Virus record (IMG/VR): IMGVR_UViG_3300049811_000649
Coordinates: 1-42,959 of that record
Strand: one strand, 5' to 3'
DNA from: a virus
DNA: 42,959 nt
In this document: one piece after another, positions 35,201 to 42,247 of the stretch
How positions within the stretch are numbered: position 1 is the stretch's first letter
Layout: every line of letters starts with the position of its first letter
Made by a program: the position numbers and the translations under genes
The notes under the pieces: generated by a model
The model's database searches: none
What the model was told of the DNA's origin: nothing
The model's input: only the letters and a program-made list of their open reading frames with translations

Positions 35201-38200
35201 CATTCTATTCAAGACGAAATAGAAGACAGGTTAGCTAACGTAGAACAAGTTTTAAATAGCAAAATATCCAAAAAAAGAAAACAAAGAATTTTAGAAGGTG
35301 CAAAATCGAGTAATAATTCAGCTTTAAGTCAATGGGAGAACGTATTTCAATCTCCTTATCCAGAATCAAGAAAGCAAAAGAATTATCAGCGTGAAATTGA
35401 TGCCTATTTCTATGATACTAAAAACTTTTTTAGCTTTAGAAGTCGCATAGAAAAAGAGTTTAGGAATATTGGCACTGCTGCTGTAGAAGGTTTTACTTCT
35501 GGGGTAAACAGTCAAAAAGAAGTAGCTATTGATGTTATTGCTACGGTAATTGATGATGTCGTTGAAACGACCGAAGATATACTAGGAATTCAATCCCCTT
35601 CTAAGGTATTTGAGCAAATTGGGGCTTTTGTGGTAGAAGGGTTTAACAAAGGTGTAGAAAAAGTTAAACAAGTAGAATTTTTAAATAATTTTGCTACAAA
35701 TGCTCAACAACAGATTGATTCTACCAAGGAAGTTATTAACCAAGGACTAGATCAGGTTGTTGACGCTTACGAAAATAAATTTACTACTGTTGATAACTTT
35801 TTAGCTAACACCTTTAATAATATTTATGACGGGTTTAATCAATTAGTTGAGGGATTGTTTGAGCAGTTCCCCGCCTTAAAACAATTGGTTGATATATTCT
35901 TAGGGCTTGGGGCTGGTTTTTTAGTCGGTCAAGCCTTAGAGGGGTTGGTGGGTTGGTTGTCTGGTGTAGCAGATGCGACCTTTGATGCCGTGCTACAAGC
36001 TGAATCTTTAGAACTTGCTTTTACCTCTCTTAGTGGCGGTGCCGAACAGGGTGCCAAAGGATTAGCCTTTGTCAGGCAAGAAGCCCAAAGGTTGGGATTA
36101 GAACTAAAAACCGCGGAAGAAGCCTACGCCGGCTTTACCGCCGTCACCCGGTTTACTCCGTTACAAGGATTTCAAGCAGATAAAATATTTAGTTCTTTTG
36201 CCGAAACCGCCGCGTTGAGGGGATTTTCTTCTGAGGAACAGTCGCGGATGTTTGCCGCGATAAATCAGATGATTTCAAAAAGAAAGCTGTCCGCCGAAGA
36301 GGTGCGTGGCCAGTTGGGAGAAATATCTGGTTTAGCCTTTGAGTCAACCCTAGCCAGAGCTTTAGGTTTAAATGCCGCTCAAATGAACGAACAAATGAGC
36401 GAAGGATTGCTGATCGTGGAAGACGTGCTTCCTAAAGTTGCCGCTCAATACGCCGCTCAAAATTCGGCTATCGCAACGGGTAACGAAACGTTAGCTCAAA
36501 GTTTAAATCGCTTAAATAACGCAGTTGTAACCTTACAAAGGTCTTTTGCCAGTTGGATAGAAAAATTTAAAATTGCTTTCAATGTAGCCACAGCAGTAGT
36601 GGAAAATTTAATTCCCGCTATAGAACTGTTTATTAAAGCTCTTTCTAATGCTGGTTTAACTATATTTTTAGATACTTTAGAATCATTGATTAAATATGGT
36701 CTTAAATCTAATGCTGTTTTAAGTGTTTTTGTTAATTTCCTAAAAGCTGTAGCGTCTCTAATTCAGTATGCAATCCCTCACTTAGTCGAGTTTGCTGGTA
36801 AATTTATTTTAGTTTCCCTTGCAGTTGATTCTTTGTGGAATGCTTGGAAAATATTTCAAAATAATCCTTTTCCAGGATTAAGCAAAAGTATTGAAGATGC
36901 GACGGCAAATGTAAGAGCTTTAGAGCAAGCTTTAAACAAAACGGCTGCGGCTACTCAATCGGTTAGTCTGCCTAAATATGAAGATTTAAAAGTAAAAGAA
37001 GGCTGGAATTTATTCGGAATTGACACAGGGATTAATCTTGAAGGATTGCGGGCAATGACCGCAAGGCAAATTTATAATCCTCGCACGGGAAAAACTGAAA
37101 CCTATGGTGGTACGACTTTAGCTCAATCTAATTTAGGTAGATTTCAAGAGCAAGTAGCGGATCGGTTAGCAAAAGCCGATCAAACTTTATTTCAACAACC
37201 AGAGGTTGAAAAAACTTTAAAAAACATTCAAGAATTAGACAAGGAATTAACCAAGGCTCGTTCTCGTCGTTTTCAAATACCGGCAGGAGACCGTACAGCC
37301 TATGAAGAATCAGTGGCGGCCGAACAGAAGCTCTTAGAACAGCGAGATGAGTATCTCAAAACCACCGCTCAATTTCAGCAGAACTTAGAAGCCGATAAAA
37401 ATGCAATCACCGAGGCAATTAAGTTGTTAGACGGGTTAGTCGCCCGACGGGAAATTACAGCCGATGCTGAGAAATCCCTGCGCGCTTCCCTAGAGGCAAG
37501 ATTAAAGGATGTAGAGACCACCTCTCGAACCTTTGAAGATTTGGCTTCTACCCTAGCCAAACAGGTGAACGCACTCTCGATCGCCCTGCGTAACTTAAAT
37601 GAAAACGCAACTTTCTTTAACGAGAACTTGGAGCGCACCGCCACTAATGCCCGTGTGCAATTTATCCGACGGGCAAGAGAGGCAGGGTTAGGCTCACAAA
37701 TTGCAGACGCGGGCATTGAGCAGATCGAAACTCAAACCTTAGACACACGCCTAGGATTTTTGCGTGACCAGTTGGGAGCCGTTAACGAATACCTTTCTAA
37801 ACCCGATTTTGCCGATTTATTAGAAGAATTGCGGCAACAGGCTGAAGATGCCGGAATTAATCTGGAAAACACCGCCACAATTGATCGCTTAATCGGGGAA
37901 AATCGTTCTCAACAGGAAACGGCGGTTTTAAATGCCCTGAAAGAACAGTTACGCCTAAAAACCGAGATTGGGCAAACTGAGGAGAATTTAGAGCAGTCTA
38001 TCCGACAAATGGGGTCAAATTTGCGTGACCTAAGCAGCTCGGTAGAGGACTTCTTTTTCAATTTAAATCAGCAGATACAGGAGGCGCTAGTAGAAGTCGA
38101 TCGCCTATTGAATAAGTTAAAGTATGCCGATATCAAGGGCAAACTACAAAGAGCGCTCGTTCCTGGATCGGATACTTTCGTTAACGGGCTGGTGTCGCAA

Positions 38201-41041
38201 ATTCAGGGGATTTTCGATCAAGCCTCTGGCATTGTTGAACAGTTATTAGGTCAGCGATCGGCGCGGATTAATTTCGTTGGGGAGCGGCGCGGCTTACAGT
38301 TTGAGTTAGAGAATTTTACTCGTAACTTGGGCGGGGCGACGGAAGCCCTAGAGCTTTTCCGTCAGGGCTTGGTGGGGTCGGGGCAAGTTCAGGCTCCTAG
38401 CAATAATATTCTCCCAGTTCCAAAAGCCCCCGCAAGCGGCCAAGGGAAATTGCCGCCGCCGCCCCCCGCAATGGGGTTAAGGCAAAATATAGGGAATTTA
38501 ACAGATGCTCGCTCCTTTGCCCCTCTTTTTGACCTCCTTTTTAAAGGAGAAGGTAACGAAAATTCTGTTAATCGTGGAGTGGCCGGGGATACACCAGGGG
38601 GACTGAGAGCGCTTTTTGGACGGGATGCAGCACAGTTTACGGTGGGAGAAATTCTTAATTTACAAAAACAGCGCCGCATCTTTGCCGTGGGGATGCCGCA
38701 ATTTATCCCCTCTACTCTTCGCGATGCGGTTAAAAATTCAGGGATTTCTCTTGATACCCCTTTTAATCTGCAAACCCAACAAAAATTAGCGATCGAGCTT
38801 TTCAAAAATAAGCGCCCAGAGATTTGGAAATATTTAAGTGGCAAATCAAATAATTTAATCGAAGCGGCTCAAGGCATGGCCAGAGAATGGGCGGCCATTG
38901 GATTATCCTATCCCGAAGCAGGTCGAGGGGTTGGGGTTAGTCGTTATGCCGGAACTGCTGGAAACGCGGCAAGTATTAGCCCCCAACAGGTTCAACAGGC
39001 ATTAATTCAAACTAGACAAAATTTAACGGGGACAAACGGGGGAAATCTAGAAACGGCATCGGCACAATTACCAAATGTTAATAACGAACAGGCAACCAAT
39101 TTAACCAACACCTTGATCGGCATTAAAAACCGACAAATTAACCTAGGCGACGCTACAGTTCGGCAGGAAATAGAGAATTTTATCCTTAATCTCAATCAAA
39201 CTAAGGAGACAATTCTCCAGCAGATGGGCGACACTATTCGTCAGAGCCGGCAATCGGTGGTTGATGCTCAAAATTCTTTAATTGACGCAAGATCGCAGTT
39301 TTCCCCTCAAACCCAAACCTCTCAATTAGAGTCGGAATTGCGCGGGGTAGAAAATCAATTCCGAGGCCTTGATACTCAGCTATTCGAGCAGGAAAGGGGA
39401 CTACAGGATAATATTACAGGGTTAGATAAGTTACTGTCCGAAATTCAGCCAATTATCGAGTTATTGCAGTCCTCTGGCAATGCCGTCGATCAAGAATCAG
39501 CCAAATTTTTACAAGGACTGATCGGAAAAATTGAAAGCGATCGCACTTCCTATCAAGGAATGCTTACAGAAATTCAAGGACTAAGAGGTGAACTCAAACA
39601 AGGCAAAATTGACGCTGAAAACTTTGTGCAAGCGCAAGCCAAGCTTAGAAGGATTCAGGCTGACCTGGAACGAATCGGCACGGAATTAACGATCGCCCAA
39701 CAGCAAAATAATCTCGAACAGGAACGAGCGATCGCTCTCTTGCAATCTAGGCAGCAGTTAGAAGCGGACATTCTCCAAATCAGCAACGATTTTGCCGATA
39801 ACGAAACCGAACGCACCCGACGGCTTGAACTGGCACGGGAGCAAGCACGTTTACAAGAAAAAGAAATTGAGTATCAATTCCAGTCAAAAACCTTGACCAG
39901 AGAAATTGAGTTAATCAATCAAAGGTTAGCGATCGCTCAAAACCTAACCAATTTGGGTATAACCAACGAATTACAGATCAGGCAATCCCAGAAACAGCTA
40001 GAACAGGAAATCCTCGAAATCAAACAGCAGTATCCTGACTTAGCTGAACAGGAGTTGCGGATCGAGTTGGCCAAACAATCTGCTTTACAAAGGGAAAGAC
40101 AGATCGAGAACGAATACCGAAACCAACGGTTACAGCGAGAACAAGAGATACTCGACATTGAGAACCAAATCGCCGAACGGTTGGCTGAACAGTTAGAGGC
40201 AAGGGGCGATAATTTTGCCGCCGCTTCCCTGCGAGAACAGGCGGCTTTTGCGGCTGAACTCTTACGGTACGAGCAGGAAATCGAAGCGATCCGACAACGC
40301 TACCCCGACGACCAGCAACGGGCTGACGAATTGATCCGCAAGGCGACGACCCTAAGAGATTTAAACCTGAGTGCTATTGATCGGCAGTTTCAAGATTTGG
40401 GCGAAACTTTGCGGGGCTTGGCTACCGATTCCTTTGCCACTTTCCTAACCGATGTTTTGACAGGATCAAAGTCGATTGGTGATGCCTTTGCTGATATGGC
40501 CAAAAATATTCTCGCTTCTATTGCTCAAATAGCGGCGCGAATGGCTATCTCTGGTTTATTCAATTGGCTAAACATCGGATTTGCCGAAGGTGGGACGGTT
40601 CCCAATTTTGCCGAAGGTGGGGAAGTTCGGAAAAATTTACCGATTTTAGATAGTATCCAATCGGCTTTACAAAGCGAGGGGCCGCGAGGAGTTCTGGCAG
40701 TGTTCACCCCAGGAGAGGAAATTTTAAGCCTTCGCACTGGGGAAGCCCAACGCTACCAAAGCTTAAAGGCTAAATTCGGAAAAGACCCGCTTAAACAGTT
40801 TGCTGGTAATTTCGCTTTCGGTGGATCGGTCAGCGATCGCTTGCTAGATAATCTTGCTCCTACCCCGTCGGTAACGTTGCCAATTTCGGCACAATTCGAT
40901 CTGACCAATTCAAAAGCTACCCCGCCGATGGCCAATAATAAGACCGTGGTGGTTAACGTCACCACGCCCGATGTGGCGGGCTTCAAAAAATCCGAGCGAC
41001 AAATTGCCCGGGAGGTTTACGAATATATGCAGCGAGCCTAA
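32264..41041 (+). CDS. Giant tape measure protein with embedded enzyme-like domains
   Basis: A 2925-residue protein that should set tail length and be ejected into the host. In order: basic N-terminus with a Gly-rich hydrophobic segment (~129-150); an alpha/beta-hydrolase-like domain (~316-510; AVGGYAGARG, RLVGESGGGF with S417, GIGTPDLIGG, SPDEPLGH); an IASPSKVFEKLG motif at ~777-788; a zincin-like domain (~800-1060; ILHELRHSIQDE with H976, E977, H980 and QREIDAYFYD with E1044); a second SPSKVFEQIG at ~1111; the conserved tape-measure domain (~1245-1400); membrane segments (~1460-1530); coiled coils; a lysozyme-like domain (~2085-2245; FKGEGNENSVNRG with E2096, VGMPQFIPSTL); Gln/Glu coiled coils (~2290-2720); and a lambda-like C-terminus with FAEGG repeats. 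The ATG directly follows the T stop. Confidence 0.9.
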   Translation: MARDYSGFKAVVEAIDTLREKVEIENNKQLTVTRALREDQRLQLPLLRSVAQSLRARGAGIRNNLTAVPDRVEFSNLKLQTNSITLSAKSVVLETNGKGGDRRESQDNERLAKSIGKELKNIKLKSDTGLKLIFAGIFTGIGFQIGGEIARGFEKSFGQKTGFTSRKAGQAVGDVAAFPVEKIQSLKFPEKLKESADYFVAKIKSIRYGIGEALASAIEQDGDFSTKAQTFGEILQTEGKKFSNQINDDLNDSAENFIKSLQEIPSLLTSPLDSWLRSFRQEALKDIGVNLVKERAAVISKENKRRSSVRAIDDKTEELIIAVGGYAGARGLSGQRIPKILLEQTEDNVAAIAVNNPSTDIPGEVLSDREKRWKATLGSVARPNIRGYSPDAIEMAAQAMAALQKNPEIKIRLVGESGGGFVAEEATALLNLLGYKDRVVGVGIGTPDLIGGLEQENYRKIISPDEPLGHVAEELQKFGLAKKTEDQQIKGATQHPIEGYINLPEIRKNLFGDSETTAGESRKVLEFVEFNTKAAEKANTEGGKKYYKGQFEANLKEVQDRIQKATGKTVLKNLKQAEILLQSALQKLEAPAASEPKDLKILDKYILYLDQLVEQAKKEASERIKILVPNYSDLTIPEKKVFAGNFSKDIDKDIKKFRMAVEDSENEIAVEIGERILETIQPIRKIYQELLEILPPDLSGTQSIRAQIGKLTKIQNEVLKGQPKVKGNSPIGLTQIVGNETAEGFVAGIEEKLGDVNASGEQLGEEAIKGAKERLDIASPSKVFEKLGIQTGEGFEQGAKKSLTKASATIKKEIEDFIYAIGNRLKMVDSDSSGLNQKDLIETWFLGVTPFNDSDRIVESVQLESQRLSRGGKKKNVTGFDESIKAIQARLKTLHSNISRFEELIVLNEVYIRAWERVSRGIKNTKMPVIDSSEMELKSTRAFYKPSNHTVKFDKSIIKNIGSQVFLGEDLSTILHELRHSIQDEIEDRLANVEQVLNSKISKKRKQRILEGAKSSNNSALSQWENVFQSPYPESRKQKNYQREIDAYFYDTKNFFSFRSRIEKEFRNIGTAAVEGFTSGVNSQKEVAIDVIATVIDDVVETTEDILGIQSPSKVFEQIGAFVVEGFNKGVEKVKQVEFLNNFATNAQQQIDSTKEVINQGLDQVVDAYENKFTTVDNFLANTFNNIYDGFNQLVEGLFEQFPALKQLVDIFLGLGAGFLVGQALEGLVGWLSGVADATFDAVLQAESLELAFTSLSGGAEQGAKGLAFVRQEAQRLGLELKTAEEAYAGFTAVTRFTPLQGFQADKIFSSFAETAALRGFSSEEQSRMFAAINQMISKRKLSAEEVRGQLGEISGLAFESTLARALGLNAAQMNEQMSEGLLIVEDVLPKVAAQYAAQNSAIATGNETLAQSLNRLNNAVVTLQRSFASWIEKFKIAFNVATAVVENLIPAIELFIKALSNAGLTIFLDTLESLIKYGLKSNAVLSVFVNFLKAVASLIQYAIPHLVEFAGKFILVSLAVDSLWNAWKIFQNNPFPGLSKSIEDATANVRALEQALNKTAAATQSVSLPKYEDLKVKEGWNLFGIDTGINLEGLRAMTARQIYNPRTGKTETYGGTTLAQSNLGRFQEQVADRLAKADQTLFQQPEVEKTLKNIQELDKELTKARSRRFQIPAGDRTAYEESVAAEQKLLEQRDEYLKTTAQFQQNLEADKNAITEAIKLLDGLVARREITADAEKSLRASLEARLKDVETTSRTFEDLASTLAKQVNALSIALRNLNENATFFNENLERTATNARVQFIRRAREAGLGSQIADAGIEQIETQTLDTRLGFLRDQLGAVNEYLSKPDFADLLEELRQQAEDAGINLENTATIDRLIGENRSQQETAVLNALKEQLRLKTEIGQTEENLEQSIRQMGSNLRDLSSSVEDFFFNLNQQIQEALVEVDRLLNKLKYADIKGKLQRALVPGSDTFVNGLVSQIQGIFDQASGIVEQLLGQRSARINFVGERRGLQFELENFTRNLGGATEALELFRQGLVGSGQVQAPSNNILPVPKAPASGQGKLPPPPPAMGLRQNIGNLTDARSFAPLFDLLFKGEGNENSVNRGVAGDTPGGLRALFGRDAAQFTVGEILNLQKQRRIFAVGMPQFIPSTLRDAVKNSGISLDTPFNLQTQQKLAIELFKNKRPEIWKYLSGKSNNLIEAAQGMAREWAAIGLSYPEAGRGVGVSRYAGTAGNAASISPQQVQQALIQTRQNLTGTNGGNLETASAQLPNVNNEQATNLTNTLIGIKNRQINLGDATVRQEIENFILNLNQTKETILQQMGDTIRQSRQSVVDAQNSLIDARSQFSPQTQTSQLESELRGVENQFRGLDTQLFEQERGLQDNITGLDKLLSEIQPIIELLQSSGNAVDQESAKFLQGLIGKIESDRTSYQGMLTEIQGLRGELKQGKIDAENFVQAQAKLRRIQADLERIGTELTIAQQQNNLEQERAIALLQSRQQLEADILQISNDFADNETERTRRLELAREQARLQEKEIEYQFQSKTLTREIELINQRLAIAQNLTNLGITNELQIRQSQKQLEQEILEIKQQYPDLAEQELRIELAKQSALQRERQIENEYRNQRLQREQEILDIENQIAERLAEQLEARGDNFAAASLREQAAFAAELLRYEQEIEAIRQRYPDDQQRADELIRKATTLRDLNLSAIDRQFQDLGETLRGLATDSFATFLTDVLTGSKSIGDAFADMAKNILASIAQIAARMAISGLFNWLNIGFAEGGTVPNFAEGGEVRKNLPILDSIQSALQSEGPRGVLAVFTPGEEILSLRTGEAQRYQSLKAKFGKDPLKQFAGNFAFGGSVSDRLLDNLAPTPSVTLPISAQFDLTNSKATPPMANNKTVVVNVTTPDVAGFKKSERQIAREVYEYMQRA

Positions 41042-41084
41042 AATAGAATTAGTGAAAAGTTAGGGAAAAATTCATCTTTACCAC

Positions 41085-41110
41085 AAAAGCCTTACCCAGT
41101 AAGGCTTTTT
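41085..41110 (+). terminator. Terminator after tape measure gene
   Basis: A perfect 11-bp stem, 41085-41095 with 41099-41109, closing a CCA loop and ending in a T-run. It lies between the tape measure stop and attR, so late transcription should end inside the prophage before the host genes. Confidence 0.9.
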
Positions 41111-41119
41111 ACTTATATT

Positions 41120-41196
41120 CGGCAGACTCGAAATCTGCTTTAGGGTCACACCTAACGTGGGTTCAAATCCCACCCTCTCCGTTGTTTAAAAGCTTT
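41120..41196 (+). repeat. attR core (77-bp direct repeat, right copy; tRNA-Ser fragment)
   Basis: Identical to 2105-2181. It contains the 3' 62 nt of tRNA-Ser without the 5' acceptor and D arms, so it is a fragment and not a second tRNA gene. It marks the phage-host junction on the right. Confidence 0.95.
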
Positions 41197-41228
41197 ATAG
41201 ATTAACTTTTTTGGTCTAACCAATGATT

Positions 41229-41513
41229 CTAGGGGTTAGGGAAAAAGACGATTTTCCCCAGAATGCCTAGTATTCCTGTCACCAAAATTCCGACAATGCC
41301 AAGAAACCCGTTAGTCGTAATATTCACCCGTGCATTCAGGTCGCCAATGCGCTTTTCTATTTCCATAACTTTAGAATCTAGGACTTTAATATCCCCTCTT
41401 ATCTCTGATTGTCCTATCTCAAGCTTGGTTACGTCTTTCTGTAGAGTGTCGATTTTCCCCTCAATCCTTGTGAGAACAGCTTCAAGGGAATAGGTAACAG
41501 TTTCGTTTGACAT
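41229..41513 (-). CDS. Host small coiled-coil membrane protein (XhlA-like layout)
   Basis: I choose ATG 41513 (94 aa, MSNETVTYSLEAVL...), with AAAGGA upstream; an ATG at 41564 would add 17 basic residues. A coiled coil (RIEGKIDTLQKDVTKLEIGQ, EIRGDIKVLDSKVMEIEKRI) is followed by one C-terminal membrane segment (FLGIVGILVTGILGILGKIV). This is the layout of hemolysin XhlA-type proteins and of many small cyanobacterial hypotheticals. It lies outside attR, so it is a host gene that was originally next to tRNA-Ser. Confidence 0.7.
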   Translation of the reverse strand: MSNETVTYSLEAVLTRIEGKIDTLQKDVTKLEIGQSEIRGDIKVLDSKVMEIEKRIGDLNARVNITTNGFLGIVGILVTGILGILGKIVFFPNP

Positions 41514-41706
41514 TTTGGTAAAATCCTTTTGAGAAGGTTTTTTTGTCCTCAACTCGACTGGCATCGGGTTGGGGATAACTTTAATTATGGGTGCTTTCGA
41601 TGCCCACGCTAATCGGACTCCCAGAACTTCTATTGTGTGGCGATCGCCTTATCCGCAAGTTAGGCACTGTTCACCGATAACCGCTCACTCTAGACCGATT
41701 TGCTAC

Positions 41707-41735
41707 CCTAAAGGATAGATAAACCATCCTTTAGG
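41707..41735. promoter_or_regulatory. Perfect 10-bp inverted repeat before the rhodanese start
   Basis: CCTAAAGGAT (41707-41716) and ATCCTTTAGG (41726-41735) are separated by 9 nt and end 8 bp before the ATG at 41744. The right arm is where the ribosome binds, so the hairpin could lower translation; it could also be an operator. Confidence 0.6.
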
Positions 41736-41743
41736 CTAAATCT

Positions 41744-42082
41744 ATGAGTATTCCTGAAATTAGCGTCCATGAACTCGCTGTCCTTTTAGGCAACAATGAC
41801 CCTAATTTACAATTAATCGATGTGCGCGAACCGGATGAAATTGCGATCGCATTTGTGGAGGGTTTTACCGTCCTACCCTTGAGTCAATATCAAGAATGGT
41901 CTCCCACTATTGCCACCCAATTCAACCCCGAAGCAGAAACCCTAGTGATGTGTCACCATGGGATGAGATCCTTTCAGATGTGCCAATGGCTACAAAGTCA
42001 GGGTTTTACTAATGTTAAAAATGTTAACGGTGGCATCGATGCTTACTCCGCTCTCGTCGATCCTAATATTCACCGTTACTAA
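41744..42082 (+). CDS. Single-domain rhodanese-like protein
   Basis: A 112-residue rhodanese domain. The active-site loop is MCHHGMRS with C70, preceded by the family motif LQLIDVREPDEIAIAF (about residues 22-38) and followed by VKNVNGGIDAYS. The protein should carry persulfide sulfur on C70; the physiological acceptor is unknown. The six-residue loop CHHGMR is of the type found in GlpE-like and MoeB-associated rhodaneses. Host gene, followed 165 bp later by hrcA in the same orientation. Confidence 0.9.
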   Translation: MSIPEISVHELAVLLGNNDPNLQLIDVREPDEIAIAFVEGFTVLPLSQYQEWSPTIATQFNPEAETLVMCHHGMRSFQMCQWLQSQGFTNVKNVNGGIDAYSALVDPNIHRY

Positions 42083-42247
42083 TTTTGATAGCCGCAAAGG
42101 GGAAAATAGAGGAGATTGGGATCATCGCTACTCTTGCAGAGAATACCCTTTCTCCTCCCTAATAAAGGATAGCTGCTAACTGATAACTGATTAAGCGTTA
42201 TACTGTCTGAAAAATTGTTATAAATCTTTTCTTAAGATTATTCTTCC

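Larger units (their letters stand above)
2105..41196. mobile_element. Integrated lambda-like siphophage prophage (~39 kb)
   Basis: The element is bounded by a perfect 77-bp direct repeat made of the tRNA-Ser 3' end plus 15 bp. The period between repeats is 39,015 bp, the expected size of the excised circle. Inside are integrase, repressors, antirepressor, replication genes, endolysin, Nu1/GpA-type terminase, lambda-type portal, protease-capsid fusion, connectors, tail tube, frameshifting chaperones, tape measure and a GTA-like tail tip. I see no disrupted essential gene, so it may be inducible. HIP1 octamers (GCGATCGC) recur through most of it, roughly two dozen by eye, which suggests long association with a HIP1-rich cyanobacterial host. 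Confidence 0.95.

Noticed and set aside
41120-41181. Second tRNA-Ser gene at the right end
   Set aside because: It has only the 3' 62 nt; acceptor 5' strand and D arm are missing. It is the attR copy.
42083-42247. CIRCE operator before hrcA
   Set aside because: No TTAGCACTC / GAGTGCTAA pair is present in the intergenic region.
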